Positions 44,907 to 54,318 are shown, counted from the stretch's first letter. The stretch: 64,000 nt of DNA from an uncultured Fretibacterium sp. (GCA_947168585.1 CAMVMK010000001.1:52177-116176), one strand, 5' to 3'. Program-made: numbers and translations. The notes: a model not told the origin generated them from the letters alone.

Positions 44907-45069
44907 GAAAAAATTTTTCTCCTTTTTGAATAACAAAAATTTAGAGAATATTTTAGCAGAGTATAGAAAATTTTCATTATTATCATAATTACTAAACTTC
45001 AAAAAGATGCAGAAATAATAGTGCATATTTTTCAGTCCATGTAACATTCATAAAATTATTTTTTTAATC

Positions 45070-46188
45070 CTAAAATCTTCTTTGTTGAGGATTATCATAA
45101 TAAAGTTCTATATGCAGGAGTGTTATGTTTAATTTTTCAGCGGCTATTTTACTTTGCTCTGAAAAACCGGAATTAGAAAAGAAAGCTCCGCCAACTTTTT
45201 CGTTATGTTTGTCATGTTTATAAATCGCAATAACACCATAAAGTTCTCGAATGTCTTTGGGTTTAACTTCACCTTTCTTGGATTTTTTATTTTTATCAAA
45301 ATTTTTGCATTGAATAATCCAAGTAAATTCATTATCTCGAGCAACTATATCTATTCCGCCGTCTCCGCCTCCGCTTTTACGGCCGGGAGTTTCAATTATT
45401 TTATAATTTACTTTTTCTAAAAGGCTAGCTATATGATATTCATAGCCATTACCTTTTTCTTTTGTGTTTTGATTTCTCTCTTCATTTATTTTATTGTTTT
45501 TCCGGTATTCTTCTATTTCTTTATGCTCTGGGAAACGTAACTTAGGGATTTTCAAGTTTTTTTTTAATTTTTCTTCCACTTCTGATTTTATAGTTGATTG
45601 TATCTCTTGTATCATCAATTTTTTTAGATTCTCGGTTATGTCTTGAGTATCTAACTTTAATCTTGATTGTAAAGATTCTATTTCAGATTGGAATTTGCTT
45701 ATATCGGATTTTCTTGTTTCGTCTTTTTCCAAGAAATCAGCTCTTAATTTCTCTTCTATTCCTGTTTTAAGAAAGTTAAATTTCCTGTCAAAGTTTAATT
45801 GCACATTTTTTATAACATTGGATTCTATTTTAGAGTCGCGTCTGCTTATATCGGTTTTCTTTACTGTATCTATGTTTTCTATGTTCAATAAATCATCTTT
45901 TAATTTCTTTATCTGGATATTAATATTTTCTATCTCTGATTTAAGGAACATAATTTCTTTGTCAACTTTTGAATTTACAAGCATTTCTATATCAATATCA
46001 GAACTTTCTTTCACTGATTCTGTTATTGATGTCGTTACATTTGTCTTTACGTTTTTATCATCAGTATCATTAGAAATTGATGTTAAATCGTAGATATCTT
46101 GCTCAGATTTATTTTTTTCATTCCCGCTTTTATTAACAAAAATTGCAAAAACAAAAGAAACAATTATTAAGAATAAGAATACATTCAT
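45070..46188 (-). CDS. Membrane-anchored coiled-coil protein with Mrr-like restriction endonuclease domain
   Basis: A 372-residue protein. Residues ~2-17 form a membrane helix, ~25-260 a charged, heptad-like coiled coil, and ~245-372 an Mrr-type PD-(D/E)xK domain: GNGYEYHIASLLEKVNYK, then GGGDGGIDIVAR and WIIQCKNF (D...QxK). Mrr-like enzymes cut modified or stressed DNA (type IV restriction). Membrane tethering and a long coiled coil suggest a spatially restricted nuclease or sensor. It is more AT-rich than its neighbours and has no partner gene beside it, so it was probably acquired. Confidence 0.78.
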   Translation of the reverse strand: MNVFLFLIIVSFVFAIFVNKSGNEKNKSEQDIYDLTSISNDTDDKNVKTNVTTSITESVKESSDIDIEMLVNSKVDKEIMFLKSEIENINIQIKKLKDDLLNIENIDTVKKTDISRRDSKIESNVIKNVQLNFDRKFNFLKTGIEEKLRADFLEKDETRKSDISKFQSEIESLQSRLKLDTQDITENLKKLMIQEIQSTIKSEVEEKLKKNLKIPKLRFPEHKEIEEYRKNNKINEERNQNTKEKGNGYEYHIASLLEKVNYKIIETPGRKSGGGDGGIDIVARDNEFTWIIQCKNFDKNKKSKKGEVKPKDIRELYGVIAIYKHDKHNEKVGGAFFSNSGFSEQSKIAAEKLNITLLHIELYYDNPQQRRF

Positions 46189-46276
46189 TTTGTCTTGGGA
46201 TACTTTGTGCTGCTTCAGCTATACTTACTTCAAATAAACTCAAAAAATTTTTCATTAAATTTCGATTGATAAAAAA

Positions 46277-46315
46277 GAATGAGGAATTATTTTTTTGCTC
46301 TTTTATTCCTCATTC
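46277..46315 (-). terminator. Repeat-derived terminator of ldh
   Basis: GAATGAGGAAT (46277-46287) and ATTCCTCATTC (46305-46315) form a perfect 11-bp stem. On the minus strand it is followed by TTTTTTATC. The arms are made of the heptameric repeat. Confidence 0.85.
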
Positions 46316-46323
46316 CTAATTTT

Positions 46324-47268
46324 TTACATGATACTGTTTATTGTATCTTTTATAATTTTTGCGCTTTCACGCAGTTTGCTTTGTTCGTCAGCACTTAATC
46401 TTTCTGGGATTAAGCACTCTACGCCGTCTTTGCCCACGATTGCAGGCATACTTAAAGCTACGTCTTCAATGCCGTAAACACTCGTCATTAAACTTGATAC
46501 GGGCAGGACTGATTTTTCATCGCGTATTATTGCCTCGCAAATTCTTTTTACAGCCATTGCAATTCCGTAGTAAGTTGCGTGTTTGCGTTTTATAATTTCG
46601 TAAGCACTGTTTCTAACGGAATTTTCGATCTCGCGCATGGCTTCTTCATGATTATGATGTCCGCGCATTTCACAAAAATCATGCAAAGGTACGCTCGATA
46701 CGTTTGTAGTGCTCCACGTTGCAAACTCGCTGTCGCCGTGTTCTCCGATTATAAAAGTATGAATACTGCGGCTGTCTACGCTTAAATGTTCGCCGAGTAA
46801 ATATTTTAATCTCGCCGTATCTAAAACAGTTCCAGAGCCAAATACACGATTTTGGGGCATTCCGCTGAGTTTTATTGCAAGATACGTGAGTATATCAACA
46901 GGATTTGCAACAACGAGCATAATTCCTTGACACTGACGTTTAGCGAACTCCGGCATAATAGATTTGAAAATAGCGGCGTTCTTTTTTACTAAATCTAAAC
47001 GTGTCTCGCCGGGTTTCTGATTAGCTCCTGCCGTAACTACAATAATCGCGGCATCTGCAGCGTCATCATAATTTCCGGCGTAAATTTGCATCGGACGCGC
47101 TAAAGGCATTCCGTGCCCTATGTCTAAGGCTTCTCCTTCGGCTTTGTCTTTGTCTACATCGATTAAGACCATTTCTGAAAATAATCCGCTCTGCATCAAA
47201 GCAAAAGCACTCGCACTGCCAACGAAACCGCAGCCGACTATCGCAACTTTTCTTAAATTTACACTCAT
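46324..47268 (-). CDS. ldh: L-lactate dehydrogenase
   Basis: A 314-residue NAD-dependent enzyme. The Rossmann loop is GCGFVGSASAFAL (12-24). In VTAGANQKPGETRLDL the Gln favours lactate over malate (Arg in malate dehydrogenase), with the catalytic Arg behind it. GEHGDSEFATWS holds the catalytic His. Last gene before its repeat-derived terminator. Confidence 0.93.
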   Translation of the reverse strand: MSVNLRKVAIVGCGFVGSASAFALMQSGLFSEMVLIDVDKDKAEGEALDIGHGMPLARPMQIYAGNYDDAADAAIIVVTAGANQKPGETRLDLVKKNAAIFKSIMPEFAKRQCQGIMLVVANPVDILTYLAIKLSGMPQNRVFGSGTVLDTARLKYLLGEHLSVDSRSIHTFIIGEHGDSEFATWSTTNVSSVPLHDFCEMRGHHNHEEAMREIENSVRNSAYEIIKRKHATYYGIAMAVKRICEAIIRDEKSVLPVSSLMTSVYGIEDVALSMPAIVGKDGVECLIPERLSADEQSKLRESAKIIKDTINSIM

Positions 47269-47272
47269 GACT

Positions 47273-48727
47273 TTACAAATTTAATAAATAATCTAAGCAG
47301 GTTCTGACGCAAAAAGCTGACGCGCCTTTTACATAAACGCCGTACTCTTTATCTTTGAAGTCAGGGCCTGCAATATCTACGTGAGCCCACGCAATATTCT
47401 CGTCTACAAATTCCTTTAAGAACAAGGCCGCGAAAATTGCTCCGCCGTATCTTTCTCCGCAGTTTATTAAATCTGCATACGGTGATTTCAAGGTTTCAGC
47501 AATATTATCATCTTCGAGAGGCATTCTCCACAATAATTCGCCGCGCCGGTTTGACGATGCTAAGAAATTTTCCGCTAATTTGTCATCATTGCAGAAAAGT
47601 CCTGCTCTAAACTTTCCTAACGCTACAGCACATGCACCTGTCAATGTCGCCATGTCAATAATTGCGTCAGGTTTAATCTCGCTTGCCATGCAGAGAGCAT
47701 CAGCAAGAACTAAGCGACCTTCTGCATCTGTGTTGTCAATTTCAATGGATTTACCGTTTCGGGCTCTGATAATATCATCGGGTTTGTAAGCACTTCCGGA
47801 CGGCATATTTTCAGCTAATGACATAAATCCGTGAATTTCAATATCCAATTTTAACTCGGCTGCTCCGCGCATAATTGCAAGAACGTTGCACGCGCCTGTC
47901 TTATCGCCTTTCATTGTAGTCATGAAATTTTCCGGCTTAATATCAAGTCCGCCGCTGTCAAATGTTATACCTTTGCCGACAAATGCAATTTTTTTCTTAG
48001 CGTTTTCGGGTTTGTATGTTAAATGAATAAATCGCGGAGGATTTTTCGAGCCGCTTCCGACCGCTAAAATTCCGCCCATACGTTCGGCTTTTAATTTGTT
48101 TTCGTCCCAAACTTCACACTCAAGATTAAATTCGTGAGCTACGTCTTGAGCTATATCCGCAAAAGTTGACGGCCATATTACACAGCCGGGTTCATTGATA
48201 ATCTCACGCGAGAAAATTTGCGCTTCTGCGAGTTTTATCCCCGTTGAAATTTCGTTTTCATCGTAAATATCCGAGAAAATTTCTTCGAGAGCAAAAGGCT
48301 CGTAATTTTCATCTTTAGTTTTATATTTGTCGAAAACATAGCCGCAAAGACCTGCCGCCTCGCCTAAAGATAATGCAAGTTCTTTATAACTGCTTAAATT
48401 TTTGAGCAAAACGCAGGCTGTTTTATTTCGTTCACGGCCTATTTTACGAAATCCCCACGCTAAACTGTCGCGGATTAAATTAATGTCGCATTTTTTTTCT
48501 TTGCCGAGACCGATTAAATATAAATTTTTGAAACTTGAATCAAAAAGCGGCAATTTTACGAGAGAACCTTTTTTGCCCGTGAAATCTTTACGCGAAATTA
48601 AAGACATAACAAAATCTCTGAGCTTACCGTCAAGCCCAGAGAAATTTGAAAAATTTTCTGTATCTTCTTCGCGTAAAAGTATCAAGAGAGCATCTGCCGC
48701 TTGACTGCTTAAACGCTTAATTTGCAT
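47273..48727 (-). CDS. pepA: Leucyl aminopeptidase (M17)
   Basis: A 484-residue M17 peptidase. VGKGITFDSGGLDIKP and NTDAEGRLVLADAL contain the dizinc ligands, and KGDKTGA the catalytic Lys. Residues 1-160 form the variable N-terminal domain. Its start overlaps the rpmB stop by 11 bases, an unusual coupling of a ribosomal protein gene and a peptidase. Confidence 0.95.
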   Translation of the reverse strand: MQIKRLSSQAADALLILLREEDTENFSNFSGLDGKLRDFVMSLISRKDFTGKKGSLVKLPLFDSSFKNLYLIGLGKEKKCDINLIRDSLAWGFRKIGRERNKTACVLLKNLSSYKELALSLGEAAGLCGYVFDKYKTKDENYEPFALEEIFSDIYDENEISTGIKLAEAQIFSREIINEPGCVIWPSTFADIAQDVAHEFNLECEVWDENKLKAERMGGILAVGSGSKNPPRFIHLTYKPENAKKKIAFVGKGITFDSGGLDIKPENFMTTMKGDKTGACNVLAIMRGAAELKLDIEIHGFMSLAENMPSGSAYKPDDIIRARNGKSIEIDNTDAEGRLVLADALCMASEIKPDAIIDMATLTGACAVALGKFRAGLFCNDDKLAENFLASSNRRGELLWRMPLEDDNIAETLKSPYADLINCGERYGGAIFAALFLKEFVDENIAWAHVDIAGPDFKDKEYGVYVKGASAFCVRTCLDYLLNL

Positions 48728-48923
48728 TTGCTGTTGCCCTCTTTACAAAGCCTGAACGCAGGCATTTCGTGCAAATTCTTGCCTTGAAAATTTCACCGTC
48801 TCCGGCGTCAACTCTGACTGTCTGAAGATTGATATTCCAGCGTCTGCGTGTATGTCTGTTTGAATGGCTTACGGCGTTGCCAGCTACAGGGCCTCTGCCG
48901 CAAAAATCGCAATACTTAGCCAT
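48717..48923 (-). CDS. rpmB: Ribosomal protein L28
   Basis: A 68-residue L28 of the zinc-binding type (CDFCG and CTKC pairs). The core AVSHSNRHTRRRWNINLQ is conserved. AGGAGG ribosome site upstream. Confidence 0.97.
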   Translation of the reverse strand: MAKYCDFCGRGPVAGNAVSHSNRHTRRRWNINLQTVRVDAGDGEIFKARICTKCLRSGFVKRATANAN

Positions 48924-48982
48924 AACTAAAAAATTCCTCCTGATAAAAAATCAAATAAAATCTTAAAAATTATATCATGAAT

Positions 48983-49000
48983 ATTAGTGAGGAGTTAGAG
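48983..49000. repeat. Short heptameric repeat run
   Basis: TTAGTGAGGAGTTAGAG, between rpmB and the aminotransferase gene; related to the other runs. Confidence 0.55.
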
Positions 49001-49006
49001 ATTCAT

Positions 49007-50206
49007 TTATTTGTGTCCGGGATAAGCCGCAATAGCCTGCTTCAAAATATTTAAGGCTCGCTCTAAGTCTTCTTTTTTGAGGACGTAAGCTATTCTCATC
49101 TCGTCAAGACCTTTATTCGGGTCGGCGTAAAATCCGTTGCCCGGTGCTGCCATAGTTGTTTCGCCGTTGATGTCGAAATTCTGAAGCATCCAAATTACAA
49201 ATTTCTCGGAACTGTCTATCGGAAGTTTTACCATTGAATAAAACGCTCCTTTAGGCTCGTGGCAGACTATGCCGGGAATAGATTTAAGTCCGTTATAAAG
49301 AACATCGCGGCGCATTTTATATTCTTTGTTGACATCGTCTAAATAAGATTTCGGGGTCTTGTATAAAGCAGCTGCTCCGACCTGTTCGACTGCCGAGACG
49401 CATAAACGTCCCTGAGCAAGTTTCATAAGCTGGGTTAAAAATTCTTTATTTTTAATCGCTATACAGCCTATTCTAATTCCGCAGGCACTAAATCTTTTCG
49501 AGACGCTGTCGACCATAATAACTCTGTCGCGGGTGTCTTCGACTTCGGCAAAACTCATAAAACCTTCCGCGCCGTGATCGTAAGTAAATTCTCTGTAAAC
49601 TTCGTCGGCAATAATAAAAATATCATGTTTTTTAGCGAGCCTGCAGAGCATTCTTATTTCGTCATGAGTGTACATTGTTCCTGTCGGGTTGCAGGGATGG
49701 GAGATCCAAAAAGCGCGGGTCTTAGGAGTTATCAAAGCCTCTATTTCTTTCTCTGAAGGAAGATGAAAACCCGTCTCGGCCTTTGTCGGTATCGGGAGCA
49801 AATTCACGAACGATAATTTAGCGACAGTGTTGTAATTCGCATAAAAAGGTTCGGGAACTAAAATTTCATCGCCAGCATCGCAGAGAATATCAACAGCAAA
49901 CTGCAAAGCCTCAGTTCCTCCGGCGGTTATAAAAATTTCGTCCGGCTCATAAGGAACGTTCATAGCCTTGTAATAATTGCTGATGGCCTCACGGAGCGGC
50001 AAAATTCCCTGCGCTACCTGATAAGTTACTGTTACAGGGTGGAAAGTTTTAATAGCATCAAAATATTCTTCAGGCGTTTTAATATCGGGCTGTCCGATGT
50101 TTAAGCGGATAACTTTTTTGCCTTTAGCTACGGCCTCGTCAGCATACGGAATTAAACGGCGTATGGGTGAAATTTTTAACGCCTGTATTCTGTCTGAATA
50201 GTGCAT
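49007..50206 (-). CDS. Class I pyridoxal-phosphate aminotransferase
   Basis: A 399-residue fold-type I aminotransferase. Landmarks are NIGQPDIKTPE, GGTEALQFA (phosphate pocket), NPTGT, ADEVYREF (PLP Asp/Tyr) and SVSKRFSACGIRIG, which contains the PLP lysine. Probably transfers amino groups between aspartate/aromatic amino acids and 2-oxoglutarate; exact specificity cannot be read. Two bases from gpmA, so co-transcribed. Confidence 0.92.
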   Translation of the reverse strand: MHYSDRIQALKISPIRRLIPYADEAVAKGKKVIRLNIGQPDIKTPEEYFDAIKTFHPVTVTYQVAQGILPLREAISNYYKAMNVPYEPDEIFITAGGTEALQFAVDILCDAGDEILVPEPFYANYNTVAKLSFVNLLPIPTKAETGFHLPSEKEIEALITPKTRAFWISHPCNPTGTMYTHDEIRMLCRLAKKHDIFIIADEVYREFTYDHGAEGFMSFAEVEDTRDRVIMVDSVSKRFSACGIRIGCIAIKNKEFLTQLMKLAQGRLCVSAVEQVGAAALYKTPKSYLDDVNKEYKMRRDVLYNGLKSIPGIVCHEPKGAFYSMVKLPIDSSEKFVIWMLQNFDINGETTMAAPGNGFYADPNKGLDEMRIAYVLKKEDLERALNILKQAIAAYPGHK

Positions 50207-50207
50207 A

Positions 50208-50954
50208 CTACTTCGCCTTTCCCTGACTTGCTACAGCTGCTTGAGCCTTAGCTATTGCTTCAGCATCGCCCAAATATTTGTGTGATTTCGGGGTTAAATC
50301 TTCATTGAGTTCGTAAACCAGCGGTACACCGGTCGGGATATTGAGCTCTAAAATATCTTTTTCAGAGACGTTGTCAAGATATTTAACTAAGGCTCTGAGT
50401 GAATTTCCGTGAGCGGCGATGATGATTTTCTTTCCGGCTTTAATCTGAGGTACGATACTTTCTTTCCAGAACGGGACAACTCTTGCTACAGTATCTGCAA
50501 GACATTCAGTCAAGGGCAGTTCGCTTTCAGAAAGCCCCTTATATCTTTCATCATGGCCGGGATAACGTTCGTCGGATTTCTCAAGGAAAGGCGGCTGAAC
50601 ATCATAGCTTCTGCGCCAGATTTTTACTTGAGCATCGCCGTATTTAGCAGCAGTGTCGGCCTTATTAAGACCCTGCAAAGCTCCGTAATGACGTTCGTTT
50701 AATTTCCATGAATGTTGTACAGGTATCCACATTCTGTCCATTTCTTCAAGAACGAGCCAAAGAGTTTTAATCGCGCGTTTCAAAACTGAAGTGAAAGCAT
50801 AATCAAAAGCAAAACCCTCAGCTTTTAATAATTTTCCTGCGCTCCGGGCTTCTTCAATGCCTTTTTCAGACAATGGAACGTCAGTCCAGCCTGTAAACCT
50901 GTTTTCTTTGTTCCAAGCACTTTCGCCGTGCCGGATTAAAACGATTTCATACAT
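50208..50954 (-). CDS. gpmA: 2,3-bisphosphoglycerate-dependent phosphoglycerate mutase
   Basis: A 248-residue enzyme. The phosphorylated His9 lies in [23 protein letters not shown] and [12 protein letters not shown] (second His) complete the site. Interconverts 3- and 2-phosphoglycerate in glycolysis. First gene of a pair with the aminotransferase. Confidence 0.97.
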   Translation of the reverse strand: MYEIVLIRHGESAWNKENRFTGWTDVPLSEKGIEEARSAGKLLKAEGFAFDYAFTSVLKRAIKTLWLVLEEMDRMWIPVQHSWKLNERHYGALQGLNKADTAAKYGDAQVKIWRRSYDVQPPFLEKSDERYPGHDERYKGLSESELPLTECLADTVARVVPFWKESIVPQIKAGKKIIIAAHGNSLRALVKYLDNVSEKDILELNIPTGVPLVYELNEDLTPKSHKYLGDAEAIAKAQAAVASQGKAK

Positions 50955-51021
50955 AATAATTTTTTCCTCCTATTAAAATATCATGAAAGATTAACAGAAA
51001 ATTTAATTTTTTCAAAGTTTT

Positions 51022-51942
51022 TTATAACGAAAACTCGCATTGCGCAGAAAAATTTAATCTGTCATCTGCGATTTTAATATTTTCGGCTTCAAGATCTATA
51101 CCGATATAATGTCTTTTTAATTTTTTTGCAGCTATACAGGTCGTGCCGGAGCCCATGAAAGGATCAATAATAATTTGATTTTCTTTAGTAACAAGCGAAA
51201 TTAAAATTTCCATTAGTTTCAAAGGTTTCTGGGCAGGGTGAAAACCGTGATCTTCTTGAGTGATATTGACTTTCAAAATATTAGAAAAAGAATCTTCATG
51301 AGCATTATATTTTTGCAAAGCTTTTTCATTCCATGCGCCGGTTTCATTTTCTAAAACATTATCAGCGATTGTGCCGCCGGTTTTATAAGGTTTTTGAAAC
51401 CATAAAATAGGCTCAAATAAAGGCCGTAAATTTGCAACCCGCCAGCCCTCCCATTTTTGAGCGTTTTCAAAATCATCGCGGCGTTCATATATAGCTGAAA
51501 GTCTTTGAGCACGGTGAGGGGCGTTGTCTTTTTCCCATGCAAGCATATCTTTGAATGTAAATCCTGCATCTTCAAGAGCGGTTATACATCGATGAGCATA
51601 ACGTCTTCCGGCAAAAATAAAACAAGTTGCGCCGGGCTTTAATATTCTCAGCCAATCTTTTGACCATTTTGAACACCATTGCTGATATTCAAGCGGAATT
51701 TTTTTATCAGCTTCGCTCCAGCCGTTTAAGGGTTTTCCGCGACGTTTGAAAAGTCCTCCGCCGGAAATTTGAGCGGGAGAACAGCCTCCGTAAGCAGAAT
51801 TTTTGTTTTCATGGAGGATATCCCAATCATCTAAGCCGATGCCGTATGGAATATCTGAAATTATTGCGTGAAAAAAATCATCAGGAAAATTTTTTATAAT
51901 TTCGATTGAATTGCCCTGAATGAAGGTGTCGAGTTTAATCAT
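51022..51942 (-). CDS. DNA adenine-N6 methyltransferase of a HindIII-like R-M system
   Basis: A 306-residue beta-type amino-methyltransferase. The target-base motif reads SDIPYG (a variant of DPPY) near the N-terminus, and motif I is DPFMGSGTTCIAA near the C-terminus, the order expected of M.HindIII-type enzymes. AQKPLKLMEILISLVT and HYIGIDLE are conserved flanks. The ATG overlaps the stop of the HindIII-like endonuclease gene by 4 bases. By homology of the partner it should methylate AAGCTT, protecting the chromosome. Confidence 0.88.
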   Translation of the reverse strand: MIKLDTFIQGNSIEIIKNFPDDFFHAIISDIPYGIGLDDWDILHENKNSAYGGCSPAQISGGGLFKRRGKPLNGWSEADKKIPLEYQQWCSKWSKDWLRILKPGATCFIFAGRRYAHRCITALEDAGFTFKDMLAWEKDNAPHRAQRLSAIYERRDDFENAQKWEGWRVANLRPLFEPILWFQKPYKTGGTIADNVLENETGAWNEKALQKYNAHEDSFSNILKVNITQEDHGFHPAQKPLKLMEILISLVTKENQIIIDPFMGSGTTCIAAKKLKRHYIGIDLEAENIKIADDRLNFSAQCEFSL

Positions 51943-52802
51943 GACAGGCTGCCTATATAATTATCAATCTGCTTTATTTTTTCGTGTATTCGTTGAGTTT
52001 TTATGAGTTCTTCTATAGCTTGCCTGCGGGAATAATTTTTTATTGTTTCAATTTTTTCGAGCCAAAAAGATTTTTCAAAAGAACTTCTCTTTATAATTGA
52101 TAATTTTTGTGAATTAAGAGATTTATTAAAAGCTTCTTGTTTCAACCTTAAATTCTTAATTATAAAATTATTAAATTCGGGCAAAAAATTTTTCTTCATG
52201 TCCGACACTAAAACTTCACGCGAAAAAATTTCACTGAAATTCCAAAGTTTAGAGAGATTTAATTTTTCTGTTTCCTTAACGCCGCTCTCCAGCATAAAAA
52301 TTAAATATTCCCAGCTGAAAAGACATACGTTATTTTCAAGAGCCTGTGAATATATTTGACTGTTTTTTACAGGATACTGAAAATAAGGCACACACAATAT
52401 TGCAAAATTATTATCTTTTCGCCAGCTTGAAAGCGCAGAAACTTTGAAATCCTTTTGATTTTTTGCTGTCCGGCTTAATCTAAAAGCTTTTGCATCAGCT
52501 ACAAGAGTATAATTAAAAAATTTTGATTCAGCTATAACATCAGCCGAATCAGAACGTTCGTGAAGCACTGATGATTTTAGGCCGAGTTCCCTAAAAGCAC
52601 GAGACAAAACAGCGTCAGAAGCCTTTGAAAATAGTTTTTCTTCGCTTGAATCATGAATTATGCTTTCCGGAATTATTCCTATTTGTTTCAATGTCTCAAG
52701 AAAATTTCGAGAATTCTTCACAGATATTTCTAACAGTGAAGAAACATCGTCAAAATTTTTTCCACTTGAACTTTCTATTATATTTAATATTTCGTTAAAC
52801 AT
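51939..52802 (-). CDS. HindIII-family type II restriction endonuclease
   Basis: A 287-residue protein strikingly similar to R.HindIII as I recall it: EKLFSKASDAVLSRAF, SADVIAESKFFNYTLVADAK, AFRLSRTAKNQKDFKV and ALSSWRKD are near-collinear. The catalytic PD-(D/E)xK residues are Asp88, Asp103 and Lys105 (DAK). Such enzymes cut A^AGCTT. The downstream gene is the matching methyltransferase. Several AAGCTT sites occur in this window (for example near 7312, 28107 and 61162), so methylation would be needed. The pair lies at the end of the obgE-nadD-LCP block, a plausible insertion point. Confidence 0.9.
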   Translation of the reverse strand: MFNEILNIIESSSGKNFDDVSSLLEISVKNSRNFLETLKQIGIIPESIIHDSSEEKLFSKASDAVLSRAFRELGLKSSVLHERSDSADVIAESKFFNYTLVADAKAFRLSRTAKNQKDFKVSALSSWRKDNNFAILCVPYFQYPVKNSQIYSQALENNVCLFSWEYLIFMLESGVKETEKLNLSKLWNFSEIFSREVLVSDMKKNFLPEFNNFIIKNLRLKQEAFNKSLNSQKLSIIKRSSFEKSFWLEKIETIKNYSRRQAIEELIKTQRIHEKIKQIDNYIGSLS

Positions 52803-52840
52803 ATTTTAAGATTAACAGCAAATTTAATTTTTTCAAAGTT

Positions 52841-54232
52841 TTAACTGTTCAAATTTTCAAGTCTTCTTAATATATCGTTTTTATCATGCCCTAAAATTAA
52901 AGTTAATGATGTCGCAGTTCTGTCCGCGTGAATTAATTTTTCGTTAGTAATTCCGCAAAGTTCTGCTAAAGCTCTCGCGCTTTCCTGTACTCTTTCATCG
53001 CTGTCCGGCGGGTAAATTATGCTGCATGATTTATAGTCGTAGTGTCTTGCGTTGCCGGTGTAAGGGACTTCTATACCGATTTTCTGAAAAATTTGAGCTG
53101 CACGGCGGCTTATACCTTTTTCACCATCGCCGTTTAATATTCTTATGCTTGTAATTTGATTTCGGAGTTCGTCAAGTTTATTTGAGTCAAAATAAACAGC
53201 TTCTTTTGCTTCCGGCGTAATATCTAAATTAACGGAGTCGGCATTTTCAAACGTTGAAGAGTCAGCCGGAGGAAGTTTTGCAGCTAACTGCAAAGAAAAA
53301 GCATTGTTATCTAAAATCCAGTAGCTTATATTTTTGCTGAAACCTGATTTTCCCGGAGCCATGAACATAGTAATTCTTTCGGGCGGAAGATTATTTGCAA
53401 ACTGCATTAACTTCAAAGCCTCAAGCGGTGCTAAATCTGTATCAACGGCATCGATAACTTCATTAACGAGCGTTGGAATTTTCGTAATTATCGAAGGCGA
53501 TTTTAATTTCTGCATGACTATATCAATAAATTTCTGCTGACGTTTAACCCGCCCTATATCGCCCAAAGGATCATGACGGAAACGGACATAGCCTAAAGCT
53601 GTCTTGCCGTCCATATGCTGTTGTCCTTTAGGAATATTTATAAATAATTTTCCTGAATAGTCGTTATATTGAAGTTTTTTATCGACATAAATATCTACGC
53701 CGCCGATAGCGTCAATAATTCGGGGAAAACTTTTATAATTAACTTTTACGAAAAAATCAATCGGAATACCCGTCAAATTTACAAGAGTTTCGCGCAATAA
53801 ATTTATTCCGCCGTAAACATAAGCGTGATTAATTTTATCCCAGCTCCGTCCAGGAATATAAACACGCGAGTCTCTCGGTATCGAGGCAATTCTAAGACCT
53901 TTATTTTCAGCGTCAAAAATTGCAAGTGCTATAGCGTCAGTTCTTGAGCCTCCGTCAACGTCATCGAGCCCGACTATTAAAACATTAACGCTGCTCCGTC
54001 CGCCTGTTGTTTGAGAAGTTTCTTCGGGAGTTTCAGCTACAGCTAATTCACTATCGCCCGAAAGAATTTTACGGGGTTCTACGTCATTATTATTTGCCTG
54101 ATTTTTAGCCTGAGTTTTAGGCAAAGGCAGCGGATTAGGGTCGTTAAGGACTTCCATTAAACGAAAGGCCGCGCCTCCGACTGTCGAAGCTATTACCATG
54201 AAAATTATTCCAAGAATTTTTAATGTTTTCAT
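52841..54232 (-). CDS. LytR-CpsA-Psr (LCP) family protein with LytR C-terminal domain
   Basis: A 463-residue protein with an N-terminal membrane anchor. The LCP catalytic domain starts at about residue 83 (VNVLIVGLDD, GSRTDAIALAIF, IPRDSRVYIPG, INHAYVYGG, VKVNYKSFPRIIDAIGGVDIYVD) and keeps the Arg and Asp residues for pyrophosphate chemistry. A LytR_C-like domain (~350-455, IRILNGDGEKGISRRAA) follows. LCP enzymes ligate glycopolymers to peptidoglycan or lipid carriers; the presence in a diderm suggests a surface polymer role. Confidence 0.9.
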   Translation of the reverse strand: MKTLKILGIIFMVIASTVGGAAFRLMEVLNDPNPLPLPKTQAKNQANNNDVEPRKILSGDSELAVAETPEETSQTTGGRSSVNVLIVGLDDVDGGSRTDAIALAIFDAENKGLRIASIPRDSRVYIPGRSWDKINHAYVYGGINLLRETLVNLTGIPIDFFVKVNYKSFPRIIDAIGGVDIYVDKKLQYNDYSGKLFINIPKGQQHMDGKTALGYVRFRHDPLGDIGRVKRQQKFIDIVMQKLKSPSIITKIPTLVNEVIDAVDTDLAPLEALKLMQFANNLPPERITMFMAPGKSGFSKNISYWILDNNAFSLQLAAKLPPADSSTFENADSVNLDITPEAKEAVYFDSNKLDELRNQITSIRILNGDGEKGISRRAAQIFQKIGIEVPYTGNARHYDYKSCSIIYPPDSDERVQESARALAELCGITNEKLIHADRTATSLTLILGHDKNDILRRLENLNS

Positions 54233-54261
54233 TTTTATTTATAAATCTCCTCTTAATTTTT

Positions 54262-54318
54262 TAGTGAGGAGTTAGGGGTGAGGATTTTCGTTCCTGCTTC
54301 CTGCTTCCTAACTCCTAC
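54262..54318. repeat. Heptameric repeat run forming a 10-bp hairpin
   Basis: AGGAGTTAGG (54267-54276) and CCTAACTCCT (54307-54316) are perfectly complementary. The loop contains further units (GGTGAGG, GCTTCCT). It spans the nadD stop and separates it from the LCP gene. Confidence 0.8.

Noticed and set aside
44907..45047. N-terminal extension of ilvC to 45047.
   Set aside because: AT-rich text with no similarity to the enzyme; AAGGAG at 44906 fixes the start.
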